Source: Magicicada septendecula (taxonomy: Eukaryota > Arthropoda > Insecta > Hemiptera > Cicadidae). Taken from it: a stretch of 64,000 nt of DNA. The notes below the pieces were generated by a model. The model saw only the letters and a list, made by a program, of their open reading frames with translations, searched no databases and had not been told where the DNA came from. Position 1 is the first letter of the stretch. Each line of letters starts with the position of its first letter. Made by a program: the position numbers and the translations under genes. Shown here in pieces: positions 12,212-23,318 of the stretch. Where the stretch lies: positions 373,941,258 through 374,005,257 of the forward strand of contig CM068372.1 in assembly GCA_034769895.1 (NCBI GenBank), given 5' to 3'.

Positions 12212-13842
12212 TATAACGACAAAATTTTAATTACAATTTTTTTTGTAAGTGAACATAGTAACTAGGGTTTGCTGACAGCTTGACAAAGACATACGCTGGC
12301 ACAGTACCATGTGTCACCCAAGAAAAGGGAAGGCAGGGAGTAGAAGAACAATGCCTCTGTCGTAGGAGCTGTTCGTTTAAGAGAATTGCGGGTGACGCAC
12401 TGGACCTAAGAAAAACAAAGGAGTAAAAGTATCACTGAGAAGAGACAAAGAAAGGCTGACAGGGCAACATAACGATGCTATACGGGAAACAATAAGCCAC
12501 ATGCATGGAGCTGAACACCAAACGCGGTGTTACATTGTCCACAATAGACAGGAAAGGCTCAGACTGAATGGCGAAAATACATTTGCGCAATTAACGAACT
12601 GCGGGACGTACAGTTTTACCAGAAGGGCGCACAGCTAAGGAAAGCCTGCAGAGGAGATGTGCAGCTGTAAGGGATACTCAGAAACGACCACACCAGGCGT
12701 GGGAACAGCTAGAAGAAGCTGATCGACAATGCAAGAATTGGTCACGGGTAAGCAGCGATACATGTGTTGAACAAAAGGGCAGATGAGAGGCCATGCAGCA
12801 ATTAAGAGTACTTTGTCTGAAAGGACAGGACGCACAGAGAAAAGAGTGATGGACAGGCGTTAAATTTGGTCATCCGCCGCAAACTTTGGGTGGAGCCAAC
12901 CAGGAACTTCTAAGGTAGGAGATAAGGAAGCCTATCAGAATCGAGAATTGAGAAAGGCGTTTCTACAAGAAGAGGTTGCCAAGGAGACGAGGTGGAGGAA
13001 CGAATGAAAACCATGCCAGAAGAAAATCTAGAGTGTTAAGGAGGAGTTTTCACCAGAAAATAACTGAAAACCAATAGAAGCGAAGAAGTTGAGAATTTGA
13101 GTGGGAAGTAGAGAATGTAGTGGGATTCGGGGTATAAACTGGAGTGTTTACCGCGAGCAAGGTTCCTTAAGTCTTATATCGGAGAGTCTGATATCTGAAG
13201 TCTTGTATCGGAAGTTGTATATCGGAAGTCTTATGTCTTATATCTGATGGCTGAAGTCGAAAATCTGATATCGAGAGTCTTATAACTTATGTATCGGAAC
13301 TGTTGGGAGTGCGGAAGCCTTAGCGGAGTAAAGTCATATCGGTAGAAGAGTCGGCGTGAATTTATAAGTATGGACAGTCGAGAATCGGAAGCCGGTAATG
13401 GGACTTAGTGATTAAAAGACATGTCAAAATACAACTTAAATCGACTTAGTTTTGTTGTCTAGAGTTAATATCATAACCAAAGACATTAATCCGATCTGAA
13501 GTGTCATAAAACGTGTAAGAGATAGACAGAATGTCGTAATTGTGATAGCAAAAGAGAACCGGAATATGAACTAATTACGGTAATTAAATGAGAGACAATT
13601 ATAACTACTAACGCCAATAAACATAATCAAATGGCATGTTAACAAAGTTAATTCGCGGAAGAACAGTGCGAATTAAAAAACAGAGCATCCAACACTTAGT
13701 ATAAATTTAAGAAACCGTTAACAAACTATGAATAAGTAAATGACACTTGAATAGGAACGATTCAGCAAAAATAGAGTTATCGAATAACGTGTTAAAATTC
13801 GAGATTCCAATAACAAGAACTATCCCAAAAGTTATATATGTG

Positions 13843-13977
13843 AAACTTACTTGTCTGTTTGTATGTAGAACGCGTTTCGGCATCGTGTTCGCCTTCTTCA
13901 GCTTGTTTCACTTGAGAAAGTTTTCAATATATATATAGTAGTGCAGTGAAAGAAGATGATGAACAAACAAGACAACT
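13843..13977 (-). mobile_element. 135-bp Penelope-like 3' tail inserted in the G LTR
   Basis: This block is absent from the sister LTR and is flanked by a 12-bp duplication GTTATATATGTG (13831-13842 and 13978-13989). On the minus strand it reads CTGAAGAAGGCG, a short loop, then GCCGAAACGCG and a tail ending AAGTAAGTTT. The 3' end of the larger Penelope copy at 37.9 kb shares this motif and tail. It is therefore a strongly 5'-truncated Penelope-type insertion that happened after G integrated. Confidence 0.75.
13874..13901 (-). ncRNA. Hammerhead-ribozyme-like motif (degenerate)
   Basis: The minus strand shows CTGAAGA, a short stem (GGC/GCC) with a loop, then GAAAC. This is the order of the hammerhead core C-U-G-A-N-G-A, stem II, G-A-A-A. 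One purine between the core and stem II is unpaired. Activity is not implied. Confidence 0.4.
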
Positions 13978-14069
13978 GTTATATATGTGTCGGAGTGCAA
14001 GAGAACAAGTGATTTGTACAAGTGCCTTCAACGAGATGATAGTGCCATCTACAAGGACATCAAGGAACC

Positions 14070-14071
<2 letters not shown>

Positions 14072-14135
<64 letters not shown>
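14072..14135. repeat. (GA)n microsatellite
   Basis: About 32 perfect GA units lie inside the 5' LTR of G. The corresponding site in the 3' LTR (about 29791-29806) has only a few units, so the tract expanded after insertion. Confidence 0.95.
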
Positions 14136-14138
<3 letters not shown>

Positions 14139-14929
14139 GCAGAGGAGCCTTCGCAGTAAAATGGATTAACGTACCAACAAGTAAAATTTATATACATGCA
14201 TTACTAATGTTAAGTAAGACACTGGCTGTTCCTCTGAAAGAACTCACGAATAATATTTAAAGAGAATAATATCTAGTAGCTAGTCAGGTTAAATTGAAAA
14301 ACAACTTTATACAGATGATTTTAACTATATCCAATACTTATGAATCCATTTATTAGGAATACCTTAATATAGAATAAAAGGTTTTAATTATGGTTGTTAA
14401 TGTTTAATAAGTAACTAGAAGAAAGAGATTATAGGAGAGTAAGCAAGCGTTGACATAATAGCAAATGATAGATTGATGTAGTAAATCATATTGCAAGATA
14501 CATGTTGTATTTCTTTTCAGGAAATCATGAAAGTAACAACAGTGGTAACAATTGTAATTAAATTAAGTTAATCTCGTAAGTCTGGTGTACGCTGTCAATT
14601 ATTTAAAAACGCCTAAGATGGAATACTAATGATATCAAGTATGAAATATTAAATTTTAGTATATGACATCAAGGGAATTGTACAACGCCTTATAAATCAT
14701 AAGTTTCTAATGAATACATATACTTTATTAATAACAACCACAAACAAATTATTATTATAGTTGACGCTCCAATCAGGGTGGTTAAGAAGACTATGAATCA
14801 CAACTCAATACTTAATAACTTGATGAATTAATTAACAAACAAATTAATTAACATCAAAACACTTTATTGTTATATTTGGCATCCCATCACGGGACATTAA
14901 TTGACTAATATAACAAATATGGTTATATT

Positions 14930-14947
14930 TGGCGCCCACACGCACGG
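14930..14947 (+). promoter_or_regulatory. Primer-binding site of element G
   Basis: TGGCGCCCACACGCACGG lies two bases after the end of the 5' LTR and has the TGG start expected for a tRNA primer site. Confidence 0.65.
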
Positions 14948-15160
14948 CTTGACAAACAAGTAATTATTATAATTGTTAAGCGGGCAGAGAACAGACAGTG
15001 TGCATGGTAATTTATAAGTTGTTTAGCAGTAAGTTGCAATAGAATAATATCATACCCTAAGTATATCTGAATGATTATGCGTCAACGGGCTAAAATGGCT
15101 ACAAGTGAGAATTTGGAAAGCCAATAATTCGATACCAATAACTAATTAGGGGTCGAAGGA

Positions 15161-16159
15161 TTGGAAGACAACACCGTGGAAAGTAACAAAAGTAGCAACA
15201 CCGTTGGAGAAAATAGCCGAAATCGGGCGAGGGGACCATCCAACGGTAGCGAGATGGACATCGCTATGTTAATGGAGTTCATCAAAAATCAAAACGAAGA
15301 AACAAGAAAAAATATGGAACGACAAAACGAAGAAACAAGAAAAAATATGGAACGACAAAGCGAAGAAACAAGAAAAAATATGGAACGACAAAGTGAAGAA
15401 ACAAGAAAACAGATCGAAGAAACAAGAAAACAGAACGAACAACAGAAAAAGGAAATAATACGACATAATGAAGAACAAATTGGCAATTCAAAGGAAGAAG
15501 TGAAAAAGACGGAGGAAAGAATGAACAAAAGGTTAGAAGAAAATATCACTATAATAAATGAAAATTTTCAAGGTCAAATCAATCAAATAAATATAGAATT
15601 GCAAGAACAAACCAAGAAGTGGTAAGGAAAACTTGGCGAGTTGCAGAAGAAGAATGAAAGTGGGATGAAAGAAATCAATAAAGAATTAAAGAAACAAACT
15701 AAAGAAAATAAAGAGTTACATGAAAAGGACCGCCGAGAATGGGAAGAAGCAATTATTAAGACCCAGAATCAAAACAAAAAACAAATCGAAGGTGTCGAAC
15801 TTCAGGTAAGAAGTCTGAAAGATGCTCACAACAGTACAGAAGAAAAATTAAATGGAGTTTCAGTAGAGAAGGGTAGGAGGCTGGATGAGATGGTGAGTAA
15901 TCTTTCAACAATACGGGAAAATCAGCAAAGAGTTCAGCGGAGGTTGGAAGAAATGGAACAACGACCTGCCGTCACCATAAACGGAATTAATGGCAATAAA
16001 GAGATCACATTCGATGGTGAGGATAGTTTCCCTATGGAATTCTTAAAAGAACTGAAGGAGTTACATGAAGCGTACTATCCAGCAGAAAACACGAAGTGGA
16101 TCAGCAGACATTTGACTGGGGAGGCAGCCATATGGTGGCATATGGTTAGATGCCAGATT
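15161..16159 (+). pseudogene. Coiled-coil gag of element G, first part
   Basis: The frame starts MEDNTVESNKSSNTVGE and runs into a long K/E/Q/R/N-rich coiled coil with a four- to five-fold 33-bp repeat (NEETRKNMERQ units, about 15287-15420). Near the end it enters a conserved retrotransposon Gag segment (TFDGEDSFPMEF, then KWISRHLTGEAAIWW). BEL-1 is inserted at the end of this part, and the remainder of gag resumes at 23314. It is a broken fossil. Confidence 0.7.
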
Positions 16160-16164
16160 AACAC

Positions 16165-16629
16165 TGTTTAAACTTTGTACTTGTTTATCAGCTGTACGCG
16201 GTGTACCGCCGCAATGCGGCACGAGCGGATGACGTCACGCGCTTATCAAACGCTGCCGCCGGTCATCACGGCCGGCTGCAGGCAAGTTTAGTTTAGTTTC
16301 TAACAAGGCTCCGAGCGCATCTCTTGTAAAACACTTCTCTTCCAGCCGCGGCTTCTGGACATTTTTTAATATGCATTCATAATATTCAATTTAATTCAGA
16401 TTACCTGCGTCCATCTACAATGGACCACGATTTCGTTCAAAATTAATTTTCGGGCGTTATTGCCTCAAATGCATCCGCACGTGCCGATCACAACTAATAA
16501 TTAAAAATTTCAATAAACGTATGTCAAATATTCGCAATACAGTCCACTTCTTTCTAATACAATCCAGCCTTTCCTGCTCAGCGTCTTTGGAATAACTCGC
16601 GATTCATCAAGAGCTTCCAAACCGCAACA
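16165..16629 (+). repeat. 5' LTR of BEL-1
   Basis: The repeat begins TGTTTAAACTTTGTAC and ends CGCAACA. It contains a perfect CRE palindrome TGACGTCA at 16230-16237. Confidence 0.95.
16230..16237. promoter_or_regulatory. CRE-type TGACGTCA site in the BEL LTR
   Basis: TGACGTCA, the CREB/ATF consensus, occurs in both LTRs of BEL-1 (also 22915-22922). It also occurs at the corresponding place in both LTRs of BEL-2 (38289-38296 and 53446-53453) although the surrounding sequence has diverged. A role in promoter activity is inferred. Confidence 0.5.
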
Positions 16630-16838
16630 TTTTTGGTCCTCCGGGCCAGATTTCTTATTTTTGGCCCAAAAACGAAAACGTTTTTGGTCACCACGGGCCG
16701 GATTTCATATTTTTGGGCCCAAAAACGACAAAATTTTTGGTCCCACCGGGCAGGATTTCTTATTTTTGGCCCAAAAACGAAAACGTTTTTGGTCACCACG
16801 GGACGGATTTCTCATGTTTGGGTCCACAAGCGACAGCA
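16630..16838 (+). repeat. Four-fold tandem repeat in the BEL-1 leader
   Basis: Units of 51-53 bp start at 16630, 16681, 16734 and 16786. Each begins TTTTTGGTC and contains a CGGG-rich block and a TTTTTGGCCCAAAAACG block. The first unit abuts the LTR, where the primer-binding site should be. BEL-2 has a single similar stretch just after its LTR at 38655. The primer-binding region therefore appears reduplicated in BEL-1. Confidence 0.8.
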
Positions 16839-17524
16839 TTTCTTTATACGCATCATTTCTGGAACAACCGATCTGAATTTAAACACGCCCTACGGGCATC
16901 ATTCTCGTCCTGAGCGACACCATTGTTGTGAATCACATCGCAGTCATCTCGACCAGATTCGGCCAAGCAGTAGACCAGAGACGACGGGACACGGCAGGAC
17001 AGCATTTGCGAGGTCATCAAAAAAGATTTCACAGCTTTAATTCATGGAGGGTACAACATGAGGCGTCATCTGACCAGCAGAGACAGGAGGTGCAACAGCT
17101 CCTAACAGGATCGAACAACGGGATCGAAGCCAGCTTCATCACGAATGGATCAACGGCCACGTGACTATAAACTTTTTACTTGTATTTGATGTTTAATAAT
17201 ATTTCACTTTAGTGGTTATTTCTTAACACATTTGTATAAACAAACACCGTCATTACACAATACAACTTAATAAATGGTTGGCAGCTCATTGTTAGTTAAA
17301 ACTTTAAAGATAAAGATATACTTTGTTACCATTTAGATTCATAATTTTAATAATTTAATTGCCAACAAAGCTTGATTAGTAAGAGAGAGTAAGTTTATGT
17401 TCTAAACAACGATCGCTAGCTACCGAAACGTATTTAAATTCATTCAAACTTAAGTTTGTGGTTCACATGCTCTATGCTCAATTTCTTTCTAAATATTTTT
17501 CCTTTTTTCTCTTAAATTGTAATA

Positions 17525-20500
17525 ATGGCCGATGTAAGGGCTCTAATAAAAAAACGAGGCACAATTAAAGCCTCAATATCCCGAGTAAATACTTTCGCGG
17601 ATAACTTCGATTTGTTAACCAGCGATCCTCATGCGCTGAAAATAAAACTGCGTCATTTGATGGAATTATCCACCAAATATGATGAGATTCAGTCTCAAAT
17701 CGAAGCTGAGGAAGCGGACGTTGCTTTAACGAATGATAGAGTACAAACGGAGGACGATCTTTGTAACATAGAATGTAAACTGCAACACCTGCTGGAGCAA
17801 GCTGAGCATGTGAACCAAAAACCAGTAATTAATGCTGAAAGTAAACAGCCTAAAACACCCCCCATTCAATTGGAACCAATAAAATTACCACGGTTTGCGG
17901 GTAGTATTGTTGAGTGGCAACATTATTACCATATTTTTCTTGAATTAATTCACGTCAGAGCAGATCTGACGGATATACAGAAACTTCACTATTTGCACTC
18001 GTCATTACATGGCGAGGCGCTTAACGTAATAAAATCGTTGCCAATCACTCATGAGAATTACGCGGTGGCTATCGATCTGTTGAGGAATAGATATGACAGT
18101 AAGCTAATTGTTTCCGCCCACCATATAGGGAGTGTCCTGGACGTACCATTAGTTCAACAAGAATCCCAAGTTAGCATATCGAAATTTATTGATGAAATCT
18201 ATGCCAATATAAACGCTTTAAATAATCTCAAACTGCCAGTCAACACGTTCGAAATTATTGTCGTAAATTATTTAGCCAAAAAACTTGATAATTACACTTT
18301 CCGTTTGTGGAAAGAGAGTTTGTCGGAGCATAAGTTCCCCGATTTTAATAATTTTATGAATTTTCTAAATTCACGAAGAAAATTACTGCAAAATCTCGAT
18401 AACGCGACTACCCCAACGAGCAGGTTGAACAAAAGCGATAAGTCTGCTTATCGCAAGGCAGTTAAACAGATAAGCGCTCCAAAAGGCGCATTCCATTCTC
18501 ATATCAGAAACAATTTATGTAGGCTGTGTAACGGTGAACATAGAATTATCGACTGCCTACAATTTACATCGCTGTCTATCCCTGACAGAAAAAACGTGTT
18601 AATAAAAAACAAACTTTGCCTAAACTGCCTCCGTTCGGGACACGAAAGCTCAAAATGTCCCTCAAAATTCTCATGCAAAAAATGTTCTAGGCGTCACCAC
18701 ACCACGATTCATGTCCCCAACAGGGACGTAACTTCGGTTAACAACCAATGTTCACTGAAATCACAGACCAATAAATCGGTATTGTTATCTACCGCCGTCT
18801 GTATGACCGCCAATAAGGTCGGTAAAAAATTTCCCGTTAGGATATTACTGGATTCCGGTTCTCAAGCGAACTTTTGCACAATGGATTTCGCCCGCAGAAT
18901 GGGCCTCCAATTGGTTAAATCGCAACTACCCATCACGGGTATAAACAACTCGCTTTCCCAGGCTGACTTCAGTACTAATGTAAAGCTACATTCACGCTAT
19001 AAACCCTTCACGTTAAACGTGCATTGTGCCGTATTACCCAGTATAACTAATAATCTATCGGCGGAGTCGTTCAATCTTGCCTCTTTGAATTTACCCAAGC
19101 GCATATTCTTGGCGGGTCCTCACCTACATTGCTCGGCGCAAGTCGATATATTGATCGGCGCTCAATATTTTCTCCAACTCATTGAACCTATGAAATTTAC
19201 GCGCGGACCACACTTTCCTATAATTCAGGAAACCAAGTTAGGATTTATTTTGGCCGGTGACTTACCCTTCAACGTCGATATAACTAAAACAGTTTCTTCC
19301 TTTATGGTCTGTAAGGGTGATAATCAGATTTCCTCGCAACTAAAAGAATTTTGGAAGTTGGAGGAGATCTCTAGCCGCGAAGCCCGATCTGAGGACTCGC
19401 CGTGTGAAAAACATTTCGTGGAAAACACTAGCCGTAATCGCGATGGGAGATTCGTGGTATCCCTGCCCCGCAGATCTGATAAATTTCATTTGGGAGATTC
19501 TCTCCGCGGAGCCATCCGCAGATTCCAATCGTTAGAGTTCAAGTTCAAGCAGAACACTATCCTTCATAAGGATTATAGCGAGTTCATGAGTGACTACTTG
19601 AAACTTGGCCACATGTCGCCGCTTAATGACTACGATTTGTCGCTTGACAGGTCAGAGATTTTTTATCTGCCCCATCACGCAGTTTTCAAGGACTCTAGCT
19701 TAACCACTAAATTGCGCGTGGTATTTGACGCCTCCGCTAAAACCACAAATAATTTGTCCCTTAACGATACTTTAATGGTAGGTCCTACTATCCAGCAGGA
19801 TCTGTTTTCGATAATGGTTCGGTTCCGTACCCACCGATACGTACTTATGGCGGACATAGAAAAGATGTATCGCCAGATCATTGTTAACCCTAAGGATTCA
19901 AACCTGCAACGCATCGTTTGGCGTGATGCGCCGCATAAGGAATTGCGACATTACGCTTTAAGGACGGTTACATATGGCACTGCTAGTGCCTCCTTCCTTG
20001 CTACACGTTGTCTGGCTCAGATAGCCTACGAAAATAAATCCGACTACCCTACAGCTTCAAGGGCCATAGCAAATGACTTTTACGTAGACGATCTCATAAC
20101 GGGTTCGGATGATCCGAACGGCTTAGCTGAGGTGAAATGCGAGATCGTGCAGTTGTTGAGTAGGTATGGTTTTACGTTACATAAGTGGTTCTCTAACCAC
20201 CATAAGATTATGACCCTTCGCGCCCAAGTAACCCGTGACTTCAGCAAAGGTCAAAACGTGCGTACATTGGGAATCCAATGGAACGTTGAAAGGGATAACT
20301 TTTTATACACCATTAGGGGTGATAATAATTTAACCGTGTTCAACAAGAGAAGCGTGTTGTCGGTCATCGCCAGGATCTATGATCCATTAGGTTTGATCGC
20401 TCCCATCACATTTTACTGCAAGCATTTCGTGCAACAGTTGTGGTTGGCGGGCACAGATTGGGACGACCCCCTATCTGGGTCATTAGCCAATCAATGGTTG

Positions 20501-21961
20501 GAATTATACGCTCAATTAGTCTCCGACACTCATTTTGAGATTACGAGGTCGGTTAAGAGTTCGAACAATTACCCAATTAGTTCATTACAGCTGCACGGAT
20601 TCGCCGACGCTTCGGCTAAAGGTTACGCGTGTTGCATTTATGTGCGGGCGGTCTATTCGAACGGCGCCATATCATCAAACTTGTTGTGTGCTAAATCTAG
20701 GGTCGCTCCGCTGAAACAGATAACGCTACCACGACTTGAGCTTTGTGCTTGTTTATTGCTGGCGCAATTAACGTCCAAGGTTTTAAACGCCATCAATTAC
20801 AATTTTGACGGACTATATCTCTATTCGGACTCGATGATAGCGTTGTATTGGATACATCAACAATCTTCCCGCTGGAAGGTATTTGTGGCCAACCGTGTCG
20901 AGGAAATACAGCGTCTTGTTAGCAGCAGGGGAACTTGGCGTCATGTAGTATCAAATGACAACCCTGCCGACATTTTATCGCGCGGTTGCCTCCCTCGTAG
21001 TTTGCACTGTCATACTCAATGGTGGCATGGCCCCTCCTGGTTAGCTCAAGAGTCGGCTTCATGGCCGGTCAGCGCGTTCGACATTAATACTCCCTGTACT
21101 TTTCCCGACCTTGAGGAGGAACGTCGCAAGCAGGTTCAAACCTCACTAATTGTCGCGTCCTCAACACATAGCTATGTTGAAAATTATTCATCACTTACGA
21201 GGCTTATTCACGTCTTCGCATATTGCCGTCGATTTTCTCGCAATTCTAGGCTCGCGGTTGTTGATAGAGACACGACCTTTTTGTCGTCTCAAGAATTGTC
21301 AGACACGCTCTTGATTTTTGTCCGGCAATCTCAGCAGTTGCATTTCGGCGTAGAAGTTATGGAACTTGAGGCACACCGGTGCCTTCCTCGCAATAGTAAA
21401 ATTCTTGCTCTCAACCCATTCCTGGATGAATTGGGCATTTTAAGAGTGGGTGGACGCTTGCAGTTCTCCCCACTTAGCTACGCGAGTAAACACCAAATAA
21501 TTTTGCACCCGCACTCTCATCTCACGAGATTAATAATTGAATACGAACACATCCGTTTGTTGCACGCTGGAGTGCAATCAACTCAAGCTTCGCTTAGGCG
21601 AAAGTATTGGATCATACACGACAAATCCTATATCCGCTCAGTGATACATAAGTGTGTCACTTGTTTTCGTTTCCGGGCTAAAGGCGCGAATCAACTACTA
21701 GGTCAGTTACCCCCTTCTAGGGTCACGCCTTCTAGGCCATTTTCACAGTCGGCCGTGGACTACGCCGGTCCTGTACTTTGCGCCATGGCGGGCAGCGCTC
21801 TAAGTCCACGACCAAGGCATACATCACGTTATTCACATGCATGTGTGTGTGTGTGTGTGTGTCCACGTGTTTGTGTGTGTGTCCGTGTGTGTGTGTGTCT
21901 AGGGATTATCTGCACCAGCTGCAGCAGCGCAATAAATGGCGCACCCCGTTTAGGAATTTGA
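17525..21961 (+). CDS. BEL/Pao gag-pol polyprotein of BEL-1
   Basis: A single 1478-codon frame starts MADVRALIKKRGT. In order: a Gag region of the DUF1759 type (about residues 120-290, including FAGSIVEWQHYYHIF), zinc-binding cysteine motifs (about 334-395), an aspartic protease with LLDSGSQANFC (about 440), reverse transcriptase with ADIEKMYRQI (about 776) and the FYVDDLITG box (about 852), RNase H beginning GFADASAKGYACC (about 1025), and the integrase zinc-binding region with HPHSH and CVTCFRF (about 1329-1387). This order is standard for Pao/BEL polyproteins, which assemble a virus-like particle and reverse-transcribe their RNA. A (TG)n run lies near 21839-21900. Treated as a fossil; the element has about one or two breaks. 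Confidence 0.9.
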   Translation: MADVRALIKKRGTIKASISRVNTFADNFDLLTSDPHALKIKLRHLMELSTKYDEIQSQIEAEEADVALTNDRVQTEDDLCNIECKLQHLLEQAEHVNQKPVINAESKQPKTPPIQLEPIKLPRFAGSIVEWQHYYHIFLELIHVRADLTDIQKLHYLHSSLHGEALNVIKSLPITHENYAVAIDLLRNRYDSKLIVSAHHIGSVLDVPLVQQESQVSISKFIDEIYANINALNNLKLPVNTFEIIVVNYLAKKLDNYTFRLWKESLSEHKFPDFNNFMNFLNSRRKLLQNLDNATTPTSRLNKSDKSAYRKAVKQISAPKGAFHSHIRNNLCRLCNGEHRIIDCLQFTSLSIPDRKNVLIKNKLCLNCLRSGHESSKCPSKFSCKKCSRRHHTTIHVPNRDVTSVNNQCSLKSQTNKSVLLSTAVCMTANKVGKKFPVRILLDSGSQANFCTMDFARRMGLQLVKSQLPITGINNSLSQADFSTNVKLHSRYKPFTLNVHCAVLPSITNNLSAESFNLASLNLPKRIFLAGPHLHCSAQVDILIGAQYFLQLIEPMKFTRGPHFPIIQETKLGFILAGDLPFNVDITKTVSSFMVCKGDNQISSQLKEFWKLEEISSREARSEDSPCEKHFVENTSRNRDGRFVVSLPRRSDKFHLGDSLRGAIRRFQSLEFKFKQNTILHKDYSEFMSDYLKLGHMSPLNDYDLSLDRSEIFYLPHHAVFKDSSLTTKLRVVFDASAKTTNNLSLNDTLMVGPTIQQDLFSIMVRFRTHRYVLMADIEKMYRQIIVNPKDSNLQRIVWRDAPHKELRHYALRTVTYGTASASFLATRCLAQIAYENKSDYPTASRAIANDFYVDDLITGSDDPNGLAEVKCEIVQLLSRYGFTLHKWFSNHHKIMTLRAQVTRDFSKGQNVRTLGIQWNVERDNFLYTIRGDNNLTVFNKRSVLSVIARIYDPLGLIAPITFYCKHFVQQLWLAGTDWDDPLSGSLANQWLELYAQLVSDTHFEITRSVKSSNNYPISSLQLHGFADASAKGYACCIYVRAVYSNGAISSNLLCAKSRVAPLKQITLPRLELCACLLLAQLTSKVLNAINYNFDGLYLYSDSMIALYWIHQQSSRWKVFVANRVEEIQRLVSSRGTWRHVVSNDNPADILSRGCLPRSLHCHTQWWHGPSWLAQESASWPVSAFDINTPCTFPDLEEERRKQVQTSLIVASSTHSYVENYSSLTRLIHVFAYCRRFSRNSRLAVVDRDTTFLSSQELSDTLLIFVRQSQQLHFGVEVMELEAHRCLPRNSKILALNPFLDELGILRVGGRLQFSPLSYASKHQIILHPHSHLTRLIIEYEHIRLLHAGVQSTQASLRRKYWIIHDKSYIRSVIHKCVTCFRFRAKGANQLLGQLPPSRVTPSRPFSQSAVDYAGPVLCAMAGSALSPRPRHTSRYSHACVCVCVCPRVCVCVRVCVCLGIICTSCSSAINGAPRLGI

Positions 21962-22849
21962 ATGTCGGACAGCTTGTCCTCATTTTGGATGACAATTCCC
22001 CCCCTCTAGAATGGAAGCGTGGGGTAATTACCAATGTTTTTCCGGGTCAAGATTCTTTAGTACGCGTCGCAGAAGTTCGCACCGCGCTAGGTATCTTACG
22101 CCGACCCATCCACAAATTATGCCCCCTTCCGGTGGCTACAAACTAATCGTATGCGTGCCATACGAGACATGCTAGGATTGTGAATTTGTCACATTGCCTG
22201 GACCACGCCCGGGACATTCCCCGGGCGAGCATACAAGTCAATTGTATCATAAACATTGTAAGTATCATAAGCATTGTAATATTGTTTACGTGCCGCTAGC
22301 TATTACTGCAATAGTGACTGTGTTTCATATGTACTATCAATTATTTATGGATGTTGTGCATTGTCAATATGTTTATATAATTCAAATTCTGAGAACTACA
22401 AGTGTTACTTATAGTGTCAATTATTCTACATATGTATTGTACTTTCTAAGGGTCACATATTATGAAATTTATTGGGGTTGTTGTGTCAATATCATGGGGA
22501 AATTATTATATTTTTTATGGTGTTATCACTTGTTATTGTAATGCTTGGCAAATATCAAGGGGTATTATTTGGGAAAGATCAATATCTACTTAATCATTCC
22601 ATTATTGTGTGTATTGTGTTACTATTATGTTTTGAGTAATTTTAATGTCAGTTTGCCCTTGCCATTAGCATAAGGGTCAATTTATTGTATACCTTGTGAT
22701 TGTTAATTGAATTCATATTATGGTTATTATGTCATTGTACTGTGGCCAATTCGCCAATTATTGTATCGCTTTCGCCATGTAAGTCTAATTATTGTATCTT
22801 TCAATTTAACGTTTAATGTACAAAATCGTCCCGATTTTGGCGGGCAGTA
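21962..22849 (+). other. 3' interior of BEL-1
   Basis: The first part encodes the conserved BEL C-terminal segment (GQLVLILDDN, then LGILRRPIHKLCPLP) up to about 22146. The rest is a T-rich untranslated region ending in GGCGGGCAG just before the 3' LTR. A similar GCGGGCAG precedes the BEL-2 3' LTR, so it is probably the family's polypurine tract. Confidence 0.6.
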
Positions 22850-23313
22850 TGTTTAAACTTTGTACTTGTTTATCAGTTGTACGTGGTGTACCGCCGCAAT
22901 GCGGCACGAGCGGATGACGTCACGCGCTTATCAAACGCTGCCGCCGGTCATCACGGCCGGCTGCAGGCAAGTTTAGTTTAGTTTCTAACAAGGCTCCGAG
23001 CGCATCTCTCGTAAAACACTTCTCTTCCAGCCGCGGCTTCTGGACATTTTTTAATATGCATTCATAATATTCAATTTAATTCAGATTACCTGCGTCCATC
23101 TACAATGGACCACGATTTCGTTCAAAATTAATTTTCGGGCGTTATTGCCTCAAATGCATCCGAACGTGCCGATCACAACTAATAATTAAAAATTTCAATA
23201 AACGTATGTCAAATATTCGCAATACAGTCCACTTCTTTCTAATACAATCCAGCCTTTCCTGCTTAGCGTCTTTGGAATAACTCGCGATTCATCAAGAGCT
23301 TCCAAACCGCACA
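22850..23313 (+). repeat. 3' LTR of BEL-1
   Basis: This is the direct-repeat partner of 16165-16629, about 99 percent identical by eye. It is followed by the target duplication AACAC and then by resumed gag sequence of G. Confidence 0.95.
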
Positions 23314-23318
23314 AACAC

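Larger units (their letters stand above)
12212..14927 (+). repeat. 5' LTR of element G
   Basis: This 2716-bp direct repeat has its partner at 28082-30571. It contains a degenerate array of ATCGGAAGTCT-like words (about 13150-13300), a GA microsatellite (14072-14135) and a small Penelope-type tail (13843-13977) absent from the partner. No gene is supported. Confidence 0.9.
16165..23313 (+). mobile_element. BEL/Pao LTR retrotransposon BEL-1, inserted in the gag of G
   Basis: LTRs of 465 and 464 bp (16165-16629 and 22850-23313) bound a 6.2-kb interior with one long gag-pol frame. Target duplication AACAC is at 16160-16164 and 23314-23318. By eye the two LTRs differ at about six positions, so this is the youngest LTR element in the window. 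It looks close to whole, with about one or two breaks. A related but older element (BEL-2) lies at 38236-53809. Confidence 0.92.

Noticed and set aside
13946-14260. Frames with a long Glu-Arg run
   Set aside because: These are the (GA)n microsatellite in the G LTR. The sister LTR lacks the expansion, so this is not a gene.
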